Of a DNA stretch of 64,000 nucleotides, positions 24,847 to 33,795 are shown piece after piece. The notes below the pieces were generated by a model, which saw only the letters and a program-made list of their open reading frames with translations, was not told the DNA's origin and searched no databases. Where the stretch lies: NCBI RefSeq assembly GCF_033446605.1, contig NZ_JAWQUO010000014.1, positions 1-64,000 of the forward strand, read 5' to 3'. This stretch comes from Iodobacter sp025352645 (lineage in GTDB: Bacteria; Pseudomonadota; Gammaproteobacteria; Burkholderiales; Chitinibacteraceae). The translations under genes were made by a program, and so were the position numbers. Position 1 is the first letter of the stretch. Each line of letters opens with the position of its first letter.

Positions 24847-24931
24847 TGTAGGGTGGGCACTGTTTTATCGTGCCCACGCGGCTAGAGCTAGAGCTAGAGC
24901 ATAGACGCGTGGGCATAGTGCCCACCCTACA
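24847..24931. repeat. Nested palindrome with TAGAGC microrepeat
   Basis: Outer arms tgtagggtgggcact (24847-24861) and agtgcccaccctaca (24917-24931) are perfect complements. Inner arms tgcccacgcg (24871) and cgcgtgggca (24906) make a second stem, and between them are three tandem tagagc units. It is the largest member of the dispersed GGGTGGGY palindromes here and fills most of the gap between the oligopeptidase and uvrB genes. Confidence 0.7.
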
Positions 24932-25016
24932 TCTTTGATTGATTTTAATTGGATTTTCTCAGTGAAACTCCGTGTTCTCTGTGTTGTTTAAAGATTGGGG
25001 TTTAAATAAACGCCTA

Positions 25017-27038
25017 TCAATTCCCAAACACCTGATCCCTCAGCATTTTAAGCTGATCCCTTAATTGAGCGGCTTTTTCGAATTCTAGGTTTTTTGCCGC
25101 GTCTATCATTTCTTTTTCTAGGCGTTTTAATTCTTTGGCGAGTGATTTTTCGTCAAATTCATTCAGCACTTTCTGGCGCTTCATTTCTAAGCGGGCGGCC
25201 ACTGCGGCTTCTTCGTTATATACGCCGTCGATAATATCTTTAATGCGTTTAACTACGCCACGCGGGGTAATGCCGTTGGCTAAGTTAAATTCGGTTTGTT
25301 TGGTGCGGCGGCGTTCTGTTTCACTAATGGCTTTTTCCATCGATTTGGTAATTCGGTCGGCGTAAAGAATCGCTTTACCATTTAAATTACGCGCGGCGCG
25401 GCCTATGGTTTGAATTAAGCTGCGCTCTGATCTTAAAAAGCCCTCTTTATCGGCGTCTAAAATCGCCACCAGCGATACTTCGGGAATATCCAGCCCTTCA
25501 CGCAATAAGTTAATCCCAATCAGCACATCAAATACGCCAAGGCGTAAATCGCGCAGGATTTCGACGCGCTCTACGGTATCAATATCCGAGTGCAAATAGC
25601 GCACTTTTACCCCGTGCTCGCTCAGATAATCAGTCAGTTGCTCGCTCATGCGTTTGGTAAGTGTGGTCACCAATACCCGCTCGCCAATATCGGTACGCAG
25701 CTTAATTTCAGAGAGTAAATCATCCACCTGCGTGCCCACAGGCCGCACTTCAATCAGCGGATCAACAAGGCCCGTTGGGCGTACCACTTGCTCTACCACT
25801 TGGCCTTGGTGCTTGGCCTCATAATCAGATGGCGTGGCGGAAACAAACACCGTTTGCGGCATCAGCTGCTCAAATTCTTCAAATTTAAGCGGGCGGTTAT
25901 CCAGTGCAGAAGGCATGCGAAAGCCGTAATCAACTAGATTTTCTTTGCGTGATCGATCGCCCTTATACATCGCCCCAATCTGCGGAATGGTGACGTGGCT
26001 TTCGTCGACAATCATGATCGAATTGGGCGGCATATAGTTGATCAGCGTGGGCGGGGCCGAACCCGCTGGCTTGCCAGAAAAATGCCGCGAGTAGTTTTCA
26101 ATGCCTTTGCAAAAGCCCATTTCGATCAGCATTTCTAAATCAAAACGTGTGCGCTGCTCCAGCCGCTGCGCCTCTACCAGCTTGTGTTCTTTGTAATAAA
26201 ACGCCAGCCGGTCAGTCAGCTCTGCCTTAATGGTTTCGATAGCTTCCAGCACTTTTTCACGCGGAGTAACGTAATGGCTGCTAGGGAACACCGTAAAGCG
26301 GCCCACGCGCTGCTTGATATGCCCTGTAAGCGGGTCAAACAATTGCAGCGTTTCTAGCTCATCATCAAATAGATTGACCCGGAGCGCCAGCTCGGCGGAT
26401 TCGGCGGGGAAAATATCGATTACATCGCCACGCACCCGAAAACAACCACGGCTAAAATCGGTGTCGTTTCTATCGTATTGCATGGCGGTCAGGCGTTTAA
26501 TCATATCGCGCTGGGCAATACGCTCGCCTTCCTTCAGATGCAAAATCATTTTATGGTAGGAGCTAGGGTCACCAATACCGTAAATGGCGCTGACGGTGGC
26601 GACGATAATGCAATCGGGCCGCTCTAAAATCGCCTTGGTGGCGGATAGCCGCATCTGCTCGATATGCTCATTAATTGCTGAGTCTTTTTCGATAAATAAA
26701 TCGCGGCTCGGCACATAAGCTTCAGGCTGATAATAGTCGTAGTAAGAAACAAAGTATTCAACCGCATTTTGCGGAAAGAATTCACGCATTTCCGAGTAAA
26801 GCTGCGCCGCCAGCGTTTTATTCGGTGCCAGCACAATCGCTGGCCGCCCAGATTGGGCAATCACATTGGCCATCGTATAAGTCTTACCCGAGCCCGTTAC
26901 CCCAAGCAGGGTTTGATACTGCAAACCATCATCCAGGCCTTCAAGCAACTGAGCAATCGCTGTCGGCTGATCACCAGCAGGGGGAAAGGGCTGAAACAGG
27001 CGGTAAGGGCTGCCGGGGTAATCGACAAACATGGGCAA
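25017..27038 (-). CDS. uvrB: Excinuclease ABC subunit B
   Basis: A 673-residue DNA damage-recognition helicase of nucleotide excision repair. Walker A GVTGSGKT (~46-53), the beta-hairpin region YYDYYQPEAYVP, helicase motifs VDESHVTIPQ and GRAARN, and the C-terminal UVR domain (EKAAQLRDQLKML) for UvrC contact are all present. The length equals E. coli UvrB (673). No LexA-type CTGT-N8-ACAG box is visible upstream in 27039-27397; that gap holds no other feature. Confidence 0.97.
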   Translation of the reverse strand: MPMFVDYPGSPYRLFQPFPPAGDQPTAIAQLLEGLDDGLQYQTLLGVTGSGKTYTMANVIAQSGRPAIVLAPNKTLAAQLYSEMREFFPQNAVEYFVSYYDYYQPEAYVPSRDLFIEKDSAINEHIEQMRLSATKAILERPDCIIVATVSAIYGIGDPSSYHKMILHLKEGERIAQRDMIKRLTAMQYDRNDTDFSRGCFRVRGDVIDIFPAESAELALRVNLFDDELETLQLFDPLTGHIKQRVGRFTVFPSSHYVTPREKVLEAIETIKAELTDRLAFYYKEHKLVEAQRLEQRTRFDLEMLIEMGFCKGIENYSRHFSGKPAGSAPPTLINYMPPNSIMIVDESHVTIPQIGAMYKGDRSRKENLVDYGFRMPSALDNRPLKFEEFEQLMPQTVFVSATPSDYEAKHQGQVVEQVVRPTGLVDPLIEVRPVGTQVDDLLSEIKLRTDIGERVLVTTLTKRMSEQLTDYLSEHGVKVRYLHSDIDTVERVEILRDLRLGVFDVLIGINLLREGLDIPEVSLVAILDADKEGFLRSERSLIQTIGRAARNLNGKAILYADRITKSMEKAISETERRRTKQTEFNLANGITPRGVVKRIKDIIDGVYNEEAAVAARLEMKRQKVLNEFDEKSLAKELKRLEKEMIDAAKNLEFEKAAQLRDQLKMLRDQVFGN

Positions 27039-27397
27039 AATCCTGTGTTGACGAGGCGAAGTAGGCTTATTCTACCCAATAGAACGCTCGTGCGCTTTAA
27101 TGGTTTTTGGGGGAGAGGGAAGGCTGTGATCATGGGGGATAGTAGAATCTGCAGGGGCGATCATGTTCGCTAGTTCTTTTGCCGTGAATATACTTTGATC
27201 TAACTTCTGTTTCCTTCAGTTTTCTCCCTATTTATCACTCTTTTAAGTTCGGCTTGGCGTAAAGCATTTCTATGTACTATCTTTTATTTTCTTGCGTTTA
27301 TTAAAAGAATTTAATATTTTTTTAGTAAGTATTTGCAAGATTTAAGAAGCTGCTGTGAAAATCCATATTGATGCTCTTAATGAGAAATAGGAGATAT

Positions 27398-28966
27398 ATG
27401 AATAATTCTATTGTTCCCTTCCCTTCAGATGACTTTCTATGTGTAAGCATGTTTCAGAACAAGTCTAATCAACTGGAATTTTCCAGCTCATCTAATGGAA
27501 TGGATTGGACTCTGGGAGTAGTGCCATTCCCAAGTATATTGGCCTGCAACCCTGTCTCTTATACTTTCGATGGTAAATTGTATATTGCCTATCAAGGGTA
27601 TGGGCCATATCAAGGGATGAGCTCTGCAATTTATAAATTATATTTAGCCTCTACAGAAAATGGCATTGACTGGAATACTAATTCAGTGCCGATTGCGACT
27701 AATATTGGTGGTTATCATTGTGCTATGTTTTCATTTGACGGGGCATTTTGCATTATTTACCAAGAAGTGAATACAGCCAGACTTTGTCTTATTTCATCTT
27801 ATGATGGTTCAAATTGGTCTACGCCGAGCTATGTTGGAGATTATGCAACTAAAACAGGTCCCTCAGTAACAGTTGATCAAAACACTATTTATCTGGTATT
27901 TCAAAATAATGACACTCAGCAATTAGTATTAACAACGTCAGTGGATTTAATTACTTGGTCGCCAGTAAGTATACTTTGTAATCAGCAATTAGCGTGCAAC
28001 CCATCTATTTGTGTTCATCAGGGAGAGTTGTTTTTAATTTATCAGCCTTGGGCTGATGGCAAAGTGGTTGGAAAACTGTATTTTGCTACTTATGGTAATG
28101 GGATAAACTGGCAGTATGACTCTTCACCTATTTCAACAGAAATTGGTGGTTTTCCTGCCGTGATTACCGCATCTGAAACGGGTTTGTGTATTTTATATCA
28201 GATGATTAATAGTGCTTCACTTAGCTGTATGCAAAAGAATTACTCGGGAAACTGGGGGCCTACTCAAACGATATTGGATTTTGTTACATTAACTGGCCCA
28301 GCATTTTGTAATATACCTTATGCGTATGAAGCTGGCCGGAAACTTGCTGCAGCCCACCCTATTTATGCTTCAGATGATTTGCCTTTACCTGCAAATTGTA
28401 TGGCTATTTTGGGGCCTGATGCAGAATATAATTGGGCGAATAAGCCAAAAGAAGCGGAAACATTCTGGGGCTTTACCGGTATCGTTGCTATTAAAGATAC
28501 TCAATATGGCACTGATGCAAATCCAATTTCTTTAAAGGCAGGCTCGGTGATCATTTTTCCTGGAACGCATAGCCCCAAGTTGGCACGCAATGCAAAATCA
28601 ATTTATGAGGGGTTTGCTCAGGTTAATTCAGTTCCTACAGATGCTATTTATAAAGGTTATGATGTTGCATTGGAGCCAGAGACCTCCTTGCATCAGCAGG
28701 TTTGTAAATTATATATGCCACCAAGCTATAAAGGCGGATTGCCGGCTTATATCAAAAATTTCATTGGATTTGCTTTTGATGTCACCGTGCAAAAAAAAGT
28801 TCCGAAATATTATATGTTATACAACAGCGGTCAACTCAATAATCCTTATTTTTACTATTTAAGCGATACCAATCAAAAGGTTCCTGCATCCATAATGTCA
28901 AAAGAATGGAGGAGTTGGTTAGCCGCATTTTGCACTAAAAATTTTCAAGGTTTAATTGAGAGATAA
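27398..28966 (+). CDS. Repeat-rich propeller-like protein, function unknown
   Basis: A 522-residue protein; I take the ATG at 27398 because AGGAGATAT precedes it. Residues ~1-305 contain about six repeats of ~50 residues, each with an SxxGxxW turn (SSNGMDWT, STENGIDWN, SYDGSNWS, SVDLITWS, TYGNGINWQ) and a YxAYQ/IxYQ/LxFQ strand. This looks like a sialidase- or lectin-type beta-propeller. Residues ~320-522 form a different domain that I do not recognise (GRKLAAAHPIYASDD, AETFWGFTGIVAI, ending FCTKNFQGLIER). There is no signal peptide. It stands alone and is more A+T rich than uvrB. Sugar binding is possible; the catalytic residues of sialidases are not evident. Confidence 0.65.
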   Translation: MNNSIVPFPSDDFLCVSMFQNKSNQLEFSSSSNGMDWTLGVVPFPSILACNPVSYTFDGKLYIAYQGYGPYQGMSSAIYKLYLASTENGIDWNTNSVPIATNIGGYHCAMFSFDGAFCIIYQEVNTARLCLISSYDGSNWSTPSYVGDYATKTGPSVTVDQNTIYLVFQNNDTQQLVLTTSVDLITWSPVSILCNQQLACNPSICVHQGELFLIYQPWADGKVVGKLYFATYGNGINWQYDSSPISTEIGGFPAVITASETGLCILYQMINSASLSCMQKNYSGNWGPTQTILDFVTLTGPAFCNIPYAYEAGRKLAAAHPIYASDDLPLPANCMAILGPDAEYNWANKPKEAETFWGFTGIVAIKDTQYGTDANPISLKAGSVIIFPGTHSPKLARNAKSIYEGFAQVNSVPTDAIYKGYDVALEPETSLHQQVCKLYMPPSYKGGLPAYIKNFIGFAFDVTVQKKVPKYYMLYNSGQLNNPYFYYLSDTNQKVPASIMSKEWRSWLAAFCTKNFQGLIER

Positions 28967-29652
28967 ATTTTTAATTAAATATGGAGTAGCACTGTCTGTA
29001 AGGAATTATGCTGAAATTAATTGATTATTAAACAGCATGGTAGCTTGGGCTAAATATTTATTAGCCCAAGCTTTTCATTTACAGGGATGCGTTGGGCTGA
29101 TAGAGCATGCCCAACCTACTTGCTGATCCAATTTCATTCGTTGGTTTCACCACATGCGCGCAAACCAACGTCAGAAAGACCTTTTAAGGGCCTTCGGCAC
29201 GTTGATTTTGGAGCGGTAGCCACCGCGGGGGCGTTCTTTTCTTGAACGGCCAAGAAAAGAACCAAAAGAAGGCCGCCCCGACCAGCACGAAGGCCCCTCA
29301 CTGCGGATAATCGGCTCGGCGGAAAAGGCTGCGCGCTCGCTGCCTCGCTACCCCTTTTCCGAAACCCCGAGCCGCTTATTCCTCGCTTCGGCGTGCTTCA
29401 AGGGGGATTTAAGTCCTATGCAAAGAGCTTGGTTATTGCATTTTTCTGCTGTTTGCAAATAAAAAAATAATTTTCTTGGCGTATAGAGGGCTTCATCCGC
29501 CCCATAAAACCATACACCTGATGCTCTGGCTTTCCCCTCGTGAACCCCATACTCCTCGTGCCCTTTATAATTCAAAGCTCAGGTTTTTTTACATGGCTGA
29601 ATCATTGCGTTAAGGTGTCGCCATTGTTGAATCATGCACAGAAGCACTCCCA
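28967..29652. other. Gene-free stretch with hairpins
   Basis: No supported gene. A gttgggc/gcccaac palindrome is at 29096-29118. From ~29130 to 29420 the sequence is G+C rich and includes a perfect 12-base inverted repeat gttcttttcttg-aacggc-caagaaaagaac (29233-29262). This type of segment recurs in betaproteobacterial genomes between genes. A minus-strand frame at 29348-29575 has no protein character. Confidence 0.5.
29233..29262. repeat. Perfect 12-base inverted repeat
   Basis: Arms gttcttttcttg and caagaaaagaac with loop aacggc. It is followed by caaaagaa, so it is not a normal terminator on the plus strand; on the minus strand it would be followed by an A/C-rich stretch. Confidence 0.6.
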
Positions 29653-30696
29653 ATGATAAATACTCCCCATTACTGCGAATTGAATGCTCAGCACCGTGCT
29701 GCGGCTGCTACATATGTGAACGATATTATCAGCGTGGCGATTGGTCATCGCAGCGATGAAGCGGCTTTGATTGTTTATGATGTTGAATGCCCTTTGGCGC
29801 AGGTGTTGGCGGATAGTTATCGCTTAGCTTTGCCCTGTGCGCAAGTGATTGAAATTAGCAGCGTGGATAATGATGCGGTGATGGCGGCGTTTCATGCTCA
29901 GCCTGCGGGGGCTTTGGTGGTGTTGATTCAATCAACGCATTTTCGCCTTGATGCCTATCGTTTGCGGGTGCAGTTGTTTAACCAAGAGTTAAAAGTCATC
30001 GAGCACGTGCATTTGGCTCGCATGGTGGCAGATGAAGCGCCTTTGTATATCGAAGCGCTGGCTTACGATGCTGCATATTATCGCGGCACGGGCGCGGCTT
30101 TGCAGGCGCGGATCAATGAGGCACCGCATGCACGCATCAGCAGCGGTGTGGGCCATGAGCTGATCTATGCGGGGCCACTTGAGGCCGCTAAGCTGAATGT
30201 GGGCGATTACCGCCAAATGAAGCATACAGGCGGGCAGTTTCCGATTGGCGAGGTGTTTACCGAGGCGCGTGATTTAACGCAGCTGAGCGGCCGTGCCGAT
30301 ATTTTTGTGTTTGGGGATACGAGCTTTCACTGTAATTTTCCGGCCTTGCCCATTACTTTGATTGTTGAGCAGGGCTGTGTGCTTGGGGTAGAAAACAGCA
30401 CGCCGTATTTTGATGAAGTGCTGACTAAAATCCACGCGGTTGAAGGCGAAGTATGGGTGCGTGAATTAGGTTTGGGCCTCAATCGTGCGTTTAGCCGCGA
30501 GCAAACCGTGAGTGATATCGGTACTTTTGAGCGGCAATGTGGTATTCATCTATCGCTTGGTGCGAAGCACGGCAGCTACAACAAACCACAATTTAAGCGT
30601 AAAGACACGCGCTTTCACATCGATGTTTTCGTCGCGGCAACAGCCGTGTATTTGGGGGATGAAAACGTTTATATCGATGGGCAATGGCGGGTGTAA
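29653..30696 (+). CDS. M29-like aminopeptidase family protein
   Basis: A 347-residue cytoplasmic protein that resembles the thermophilic aminopeptidase (M29) superfamily. Supporting segments are in the second half: GGQFPIGEVFTEAR (first metal-ligand Glu), the second-ligand region RELGLGLNRAF, and GIHLSLGAKHGSYNKPQFK with RFHIDVFV at the end, which follow the family order Glu-Glu-His-His-Asp. The N-terminal ~170 residues are divergent. The family uses two metals to remove N-terminal amino acids; some members act on other amides. The gene is isolated. Confidence 0.65.
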   Translation: MINTPHYCELNAQHRAAAATYVNDIISVAIGHRSDEAALIVYDVECPLAQVLADSYRLALPCAQVIEISSVDNDAVMAAFHAQPAGALVVLIQSTHFRLDAYRLRVQLFNQELKVIEHVHLARMVADEAPLYIEALAYDAAYYRGTGAALQARINEAPHARISSGVGHELIYAGPLEAAKLNVGDYRQMKHTGGQFPIGEVFTEARDLTQLSGRADIFVFGDTSFHCNFPALPITLIVEQGCVLGVENSTPYFDEVLTKIHAVEGEVWVRELGLGLNRAFSREQTVSDIGTFERQCGIHLSLGAKHGSYNKPQFKRKDTRFHIDVFVAATAVYLGDENVYIDGQWRV

Positions 30697-30828
30697 ATCA
30701 TCATGCTTTTAGCTTGCTGCTGATTGATCTGTTTTCGATTGCTGGTGCAATGCGCAGCACTTATGGTCATCTATTTTCCTGATTATCCCTCTTGCTCAAA
30801 CAAAGCCATACATGTAGGCCAATATCCT

Positions 30829-30886
30829 GTAGGGGCGCTGCTTGCTGCGCCCTGTTCAGCGAGGGCGCAGCAAGCAGCGCCCCTAC
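30829..30886. repeat. 25-base perfect inverted repeat
   Basis: Arms gtaggggcgctgcttgctgc... (30829-30853) and its exact complement (30862-30886) around an eight-base loop. It can fold into a very stable hairpin between the aminopeptidase and acs genes. The core differs from the GGGTGGGY palindromes, but the GTAGGGGCG start and CCCCTAC end are of similar style. Confidence 0.85.
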
Positions 30887-30964
30887 GAGTTAACTCTATT
30901 CATGTTGATATGCTCAGACAAACGACAAAAAATGAGCAAGAGACATAATCAGGTCTATTTTTGC

Positions 30965-30999
30965 TTAAAAAAAAGGCCCCGAAGCAAATTCGGGGCCTT
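30965..30999 (-). terminator. Rho-independent terminator of acs
   Basis: On the minus strand: stem AAGGCCCCGAA-loop-TTCGGGGCCTT followed by a run of T (plus-strand a-run at 30967-30974), 54 bases behind the acs stop. Confidence 0.9.
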
Positions 31000-31052
31000 A
31001 AAAGCTGCCGTGACGCAGTTCTTAGTAAGCGGTTTTTATAAGTACTCGCCGT

Positions 31053-33023
31053 TTACAGCGCGCTATGGCGCAGTTGTTCCAGAATCGCTGGGTTTTCTAG
31101 TGTGGAAATATCCTGAGTGATTTCTTCACCCTTGGCGATATTTCTAAGCAGGCGGCGCATGATTTTACCGGAGCGTGTTTTAGGCAGATTGTCGCCAAAG
31201 CGGATTTCATCCGGCTGAGCAATTTTGCCGATCTCGTGGGCTACCCATTCGCGTAGCTGCTTGGCTATCAACTTACCCGCTTCGCCTTCTGGGCGATCGC
31301 CTTTAAGCACCACAAACGCCACGACTGACTCGCCTTTAATTTCGTGCGGCCTGCCTACTACAGCAGCCTCTGCCACCAGTGGATTGGCGGCCAGTGCCGA
31401 TTCAATTTCCATGGTGCCAAGGCGGTGGCCAGATACGTTTAGCACGTCGTCGATGCGGCCCATAATCCAGATATAGCCGTGCTCGTCGTAGTGCGCCGAA
31501 TCGCCAGCAAGGTAGTACTTGCCGTTAAATTCATCCGGGAAGTAGGTGCTTTTAAAGCGCGCTGCATCGTTATAAATGGTGCGCACCAAAGAAGGGAAGG
31601 GGCGGGTAATCACCAGGGACCCGCCTTTGCCAGGCTCTACCGGCGCGCCGGATTCATCCACAATGGCCGTCATAATGCCCGGCAGTGGTAGGGTGCAAGA
31701 GCCTGGCTTGGTGGCCACTGCGCCCGGCAGTGGGGCCACCATATTGGAGCCGGTTTCGGTTTGCCACCAAGTATCCACAATCGGGCAGCGGCCGCCGCCG
31801 ATCACCTCGTGATACCACATCCATGCATCTGGATTAATCGGCTCACCCACGGTGCCCAAGAGGCGCAGGCTAGATAAATCGTATTGCTTAGGTAGATCGC
31901 CGCCCAGTTTAATCAGCGAGCGGATGGCGGTAGGCGCGGTGTAAAAGGTGGTGACCTGATGTTTTTCAATCATCGCCCAGAAGCGGCCAGCATCGGGGTA
32001 AGTGGGCACGCCTTCAAATACCACTTGCGTTGCGCCAATACCCAGCGGGCCGTAAGTAATATAGCTGTGGCCAGTAATCCAGCCCACATCGGCGGTGCAC
32101 CAGTAAACATCGTCTTCTTTGTAATCGAACACCCATTTCATTGATACTTGCGTACCCAAGAAATAGCCCGCGCTGGAGTGTTGAATACCCTTAGGCTTGC
32201 CGGTGGAGCCAGATGTATACAGCACAAACAGTGGATCTTCTGCGTTCATCCATTCTGGCTCGCATACATCCAGCTGGCCTTTCACCAGCTGATGCCACCA
32301 AACGTTATTGCTTTCGCTCCAATGATCGGGCTTGGTGCCGGTGCGTTGGAAAACAATCACTTTTTCGACAGATTCACAATTGCCAAGACCTAAGGCTTCG
32401 TCAGTCATGGCTTTTAGCGGGGTCGCTTTGCCGCCACGTACCGATTCATTGGCGGTAATCACAATTTTGGCCGTTGCATCTTGAATGCGATCGCGCAGCG
32501 CACCAGCAGAGAAGCCACCAAACACGACTGAGTGAATGGCACCAATCCGTGCGCAAGCTTGCATGGCGATGACGGCTTCGATGCTGTGTGGCATGTAAAT
32601 CACCACACGATCACCCTTGACCACGCCAAGGCTCTTTAAGCCGTTAGCAAATTGGCAAACGCGGTGATACAGCTCGCGGTAAGTCACGCGTGAGACTGAG
32701 CCATCGTCGGCTTCAAAAATAATCGCTACTTTGTTGGCACGGCTTTCTAGGTGGCGATCTAAGCAGTTGTAAGAGACATTCATTTCGCCGTCTTCAAACC
32801 ACTTAAAAAACGGCGCGTTTGATTCATCCAACACCTTGCTAAAAGGCTTTCTCCAGCTGACTAACTCACGGCCTAAATCGCCCCAAAAGCCTTGGTAATC
32901 GCTATTGGCTTTCTCACAAAGGGTGTGATAGCCCTCCATGCCGGATACATTGGCCTTGGTGCGGAAATCATCGGAAGGGGGAAACAGACGGGTTTCCTTA
33001 AGTACGGAATCAATGCTGCTCAT
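31053..33023 (-). CDS. acs: Acetyl-CoA synthetase
   Basis: A 656-residue adenylate-forming enzyme that converts acetate, ATP and CoA to acetyl-CoA. Motifs: the P-loop-like YTSGSTGKPKGIQH at ~268-281, WWQTETG (~417), the hinge YLAGDSAHYDEHGYIWIMGRIDDV, and the C-terminal PKTRSGKIMRR, whose Lys (about 620) is the usual acetylation-controlled catalytic residue. The length fits E. coli Acs (652). actP/yjcH for acetate uptake are ~13 kb away, not in the same operon. Upstream are two copies of a 42-base direct repeat. Confidence 0.97.
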   Translation of the reverse strand: MSSIDSVLKETRLFPPSDDFRTKANVSGMEGYHTLCEKANSDYQGFWGDLGRELVSWRKPFSKVLDESNAPFFKWFEDGEMNVSYNCLDRHLESRANKVAIIFEADDGSVSRVTYRELYHRVCQFANGLKSLGVVKGDRVVIYMPHSIEAVIAMQACARIGAIHSVVFGGFSAGALRDRIQDATAKIVITANESVRGGKATPLKAMTDEALGLGNCESVEKVIVFQRTGTKPDHWSESNNVWWHQLVKGQLDVCEPEWMNAEDPLFVLYTSGSTGKPKGIQHSSAGYFLGTQVSMKWVFDYKEDDVYWCTADVGWITGHSYITYGPLGIGATQVVFEGVPTYPDAGRFWAMIEKHQVTTFYTAPTAIRSLIKLGGDLPKQYDLSSLRLLGTVGEPINPDAWMWYHEVIGGGRCPIVDTWWQTETGSNMVAPLPGAVATKPGSCTLPLPGIMTAIVDESGAPVEPGKGGSLVITRPFPSLVRTIYNDAARFKSTYFPDEFNGKYYLAGDSAHYDEHGYIWIMGRIDDVLNVSGHRLGTMEIESALAANPLVAEAAVVGRPHEIKGESVVAFVVLKGDRPEGEAGKLIAKQLREWVAHEIGKIAQPDEIRFGDNLPKTRSGKIMRRLLRNIAKGEEITQDISTLENPAILEQLRHSAL

Positions 33024-33103
33024 ATGGGGCTTCCTTCTTGCAGAGATAGTCAGATAAATCGGATTAAACCCAGAGTATCAGCGCACCTTTTACAAGGCTA
33101 ATC

Positions 33104-33145
33104 GTGTTTTTTGATGGGGAGAATCAAAAAGGCTGATGTGAGGGT
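33104..33145. repeat. Direct repeat upstream of acs, copy 1
   Basis: The 42-base unit begins gtgttttttgatgggg and includes a gaatcaRaaaGRctgatgtgagg half; it returns at 33187-33228 with five differences. Each unit contains a gattc-type arm pair (tgatgggg-gaatca). Confidence 0.65.
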
Positions 33146-33186
33146 TTCTATGTAGTTTTCATCAGAAGGTGATGCATAAGGCGTGT

Positions 33187-33228
33187 GTGTTTTTTGATGG
33201 GGGGAATCAGAAAGACTGATGTGAGGTG
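33187..33228. repeat. Direct repeat upstream of acs, copy 2
   Basis: Second copy of the 42-base unit, with an 83-base period between the two. Location 160-260 bases upstream of the acs start allows a regulatory role, but none is shown. Confidence 0.65.
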
Positions 33229-33356
33229 TTTTACGCACATAGCATCTTTAATCTCAGGAGCGTTTAAAGCTGCTCCTTAGATTGAAGATGCTTCAGCAGA
33301 CAGGCTTAATATGAACGCACTGGCGGGGCTCTCGCCTGTTTTATTGATTGGGCCTT

Positions 33357-33794
33357 TTATGCGGAAAGCTGCATATGCAAAATGGGGAATCGCTTGCCCA
33401 TGCCATCAAGCTCGGAGCGACTGATGATTTTAAAACCCATGCGCTCATAAAAACGAATCGCTTGGGTGTTTTGTTTATTTACATCCACTTTGCTTGCCTG
33501 ATGATGGGTGATGGCATCATTTAAAAGCATACAGCCTATTCCCAGCCCTCTATGCTCAGGAGCAATAAACAGCATCTCAATATTGTCCCCGCTTAATCCA
33601 ATAAAACCGCATATTTTTGTCTGATTATCTTTTGCGCATTGTAGTGAGACTGCTGGGAAGAAATCGCTCAGCATTTTTGATTTATAAAATTGAATATCGT
33701 CTTCAGATAAAAAATCATGCGTAGCCCGTACCGATGATTCCCAAACACTTAATAGCTCAGGGTATTCATTGGGGGTAATCGCTAAAATTTGCAT
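33357..33794 (-). CDS. GNAT family N-acetyltransferase (YjaB-like)
   Basis: A 145-residue acetyltransferase. I choose the ATG at 33794 (MQILAITPNEYPELLSVW): GGAAAC precedes it, and the earlier in-frame start would overlap the lipoprotein gene. The acetyl-CoA binding motif is IEMLFIAPEHRGLGIGCMLL (Q/RxxGxG/A form RGLGIG), and the C-terminal strand contains NTQAIRFYERMGFK, typical of the fold. Substrate unknown. The gene follows the lipoprotein gene by only a few bases, so they may share a transcript. Confidence 0.85.
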   Translation of the reverse strand: MQILAITPNEYPELLSVWESSVRATHDFLSEDDIQFYKSKMLSDFFPAVSLQCAKDNQTKICGFIGLSGDNIEMLFIAPEHRGLGIGCMLLNDAITHHQASKVDVNKQNTQAIRFYERMGFKIISRSELDGMGKRFPILHMQLSA

Positions 33795-33795
33795 A

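Noticed and set aside
24881..24903. CRISPR-like array at the tandem TAGAGC units
   Set aside because: Only three six-base units without spacers inside a palindrome; no cas genes in the window.
27039..27397. LexA box for uvrB
   Set aside because: No CTGT-N8-ACAG or close match found in the upstream gap.
29348..29575. 75-codon minus-strand frame
   Set aside because: Lies in a G+C-rich repeat-like block, no ribosome binding site, no protein-like pattern.
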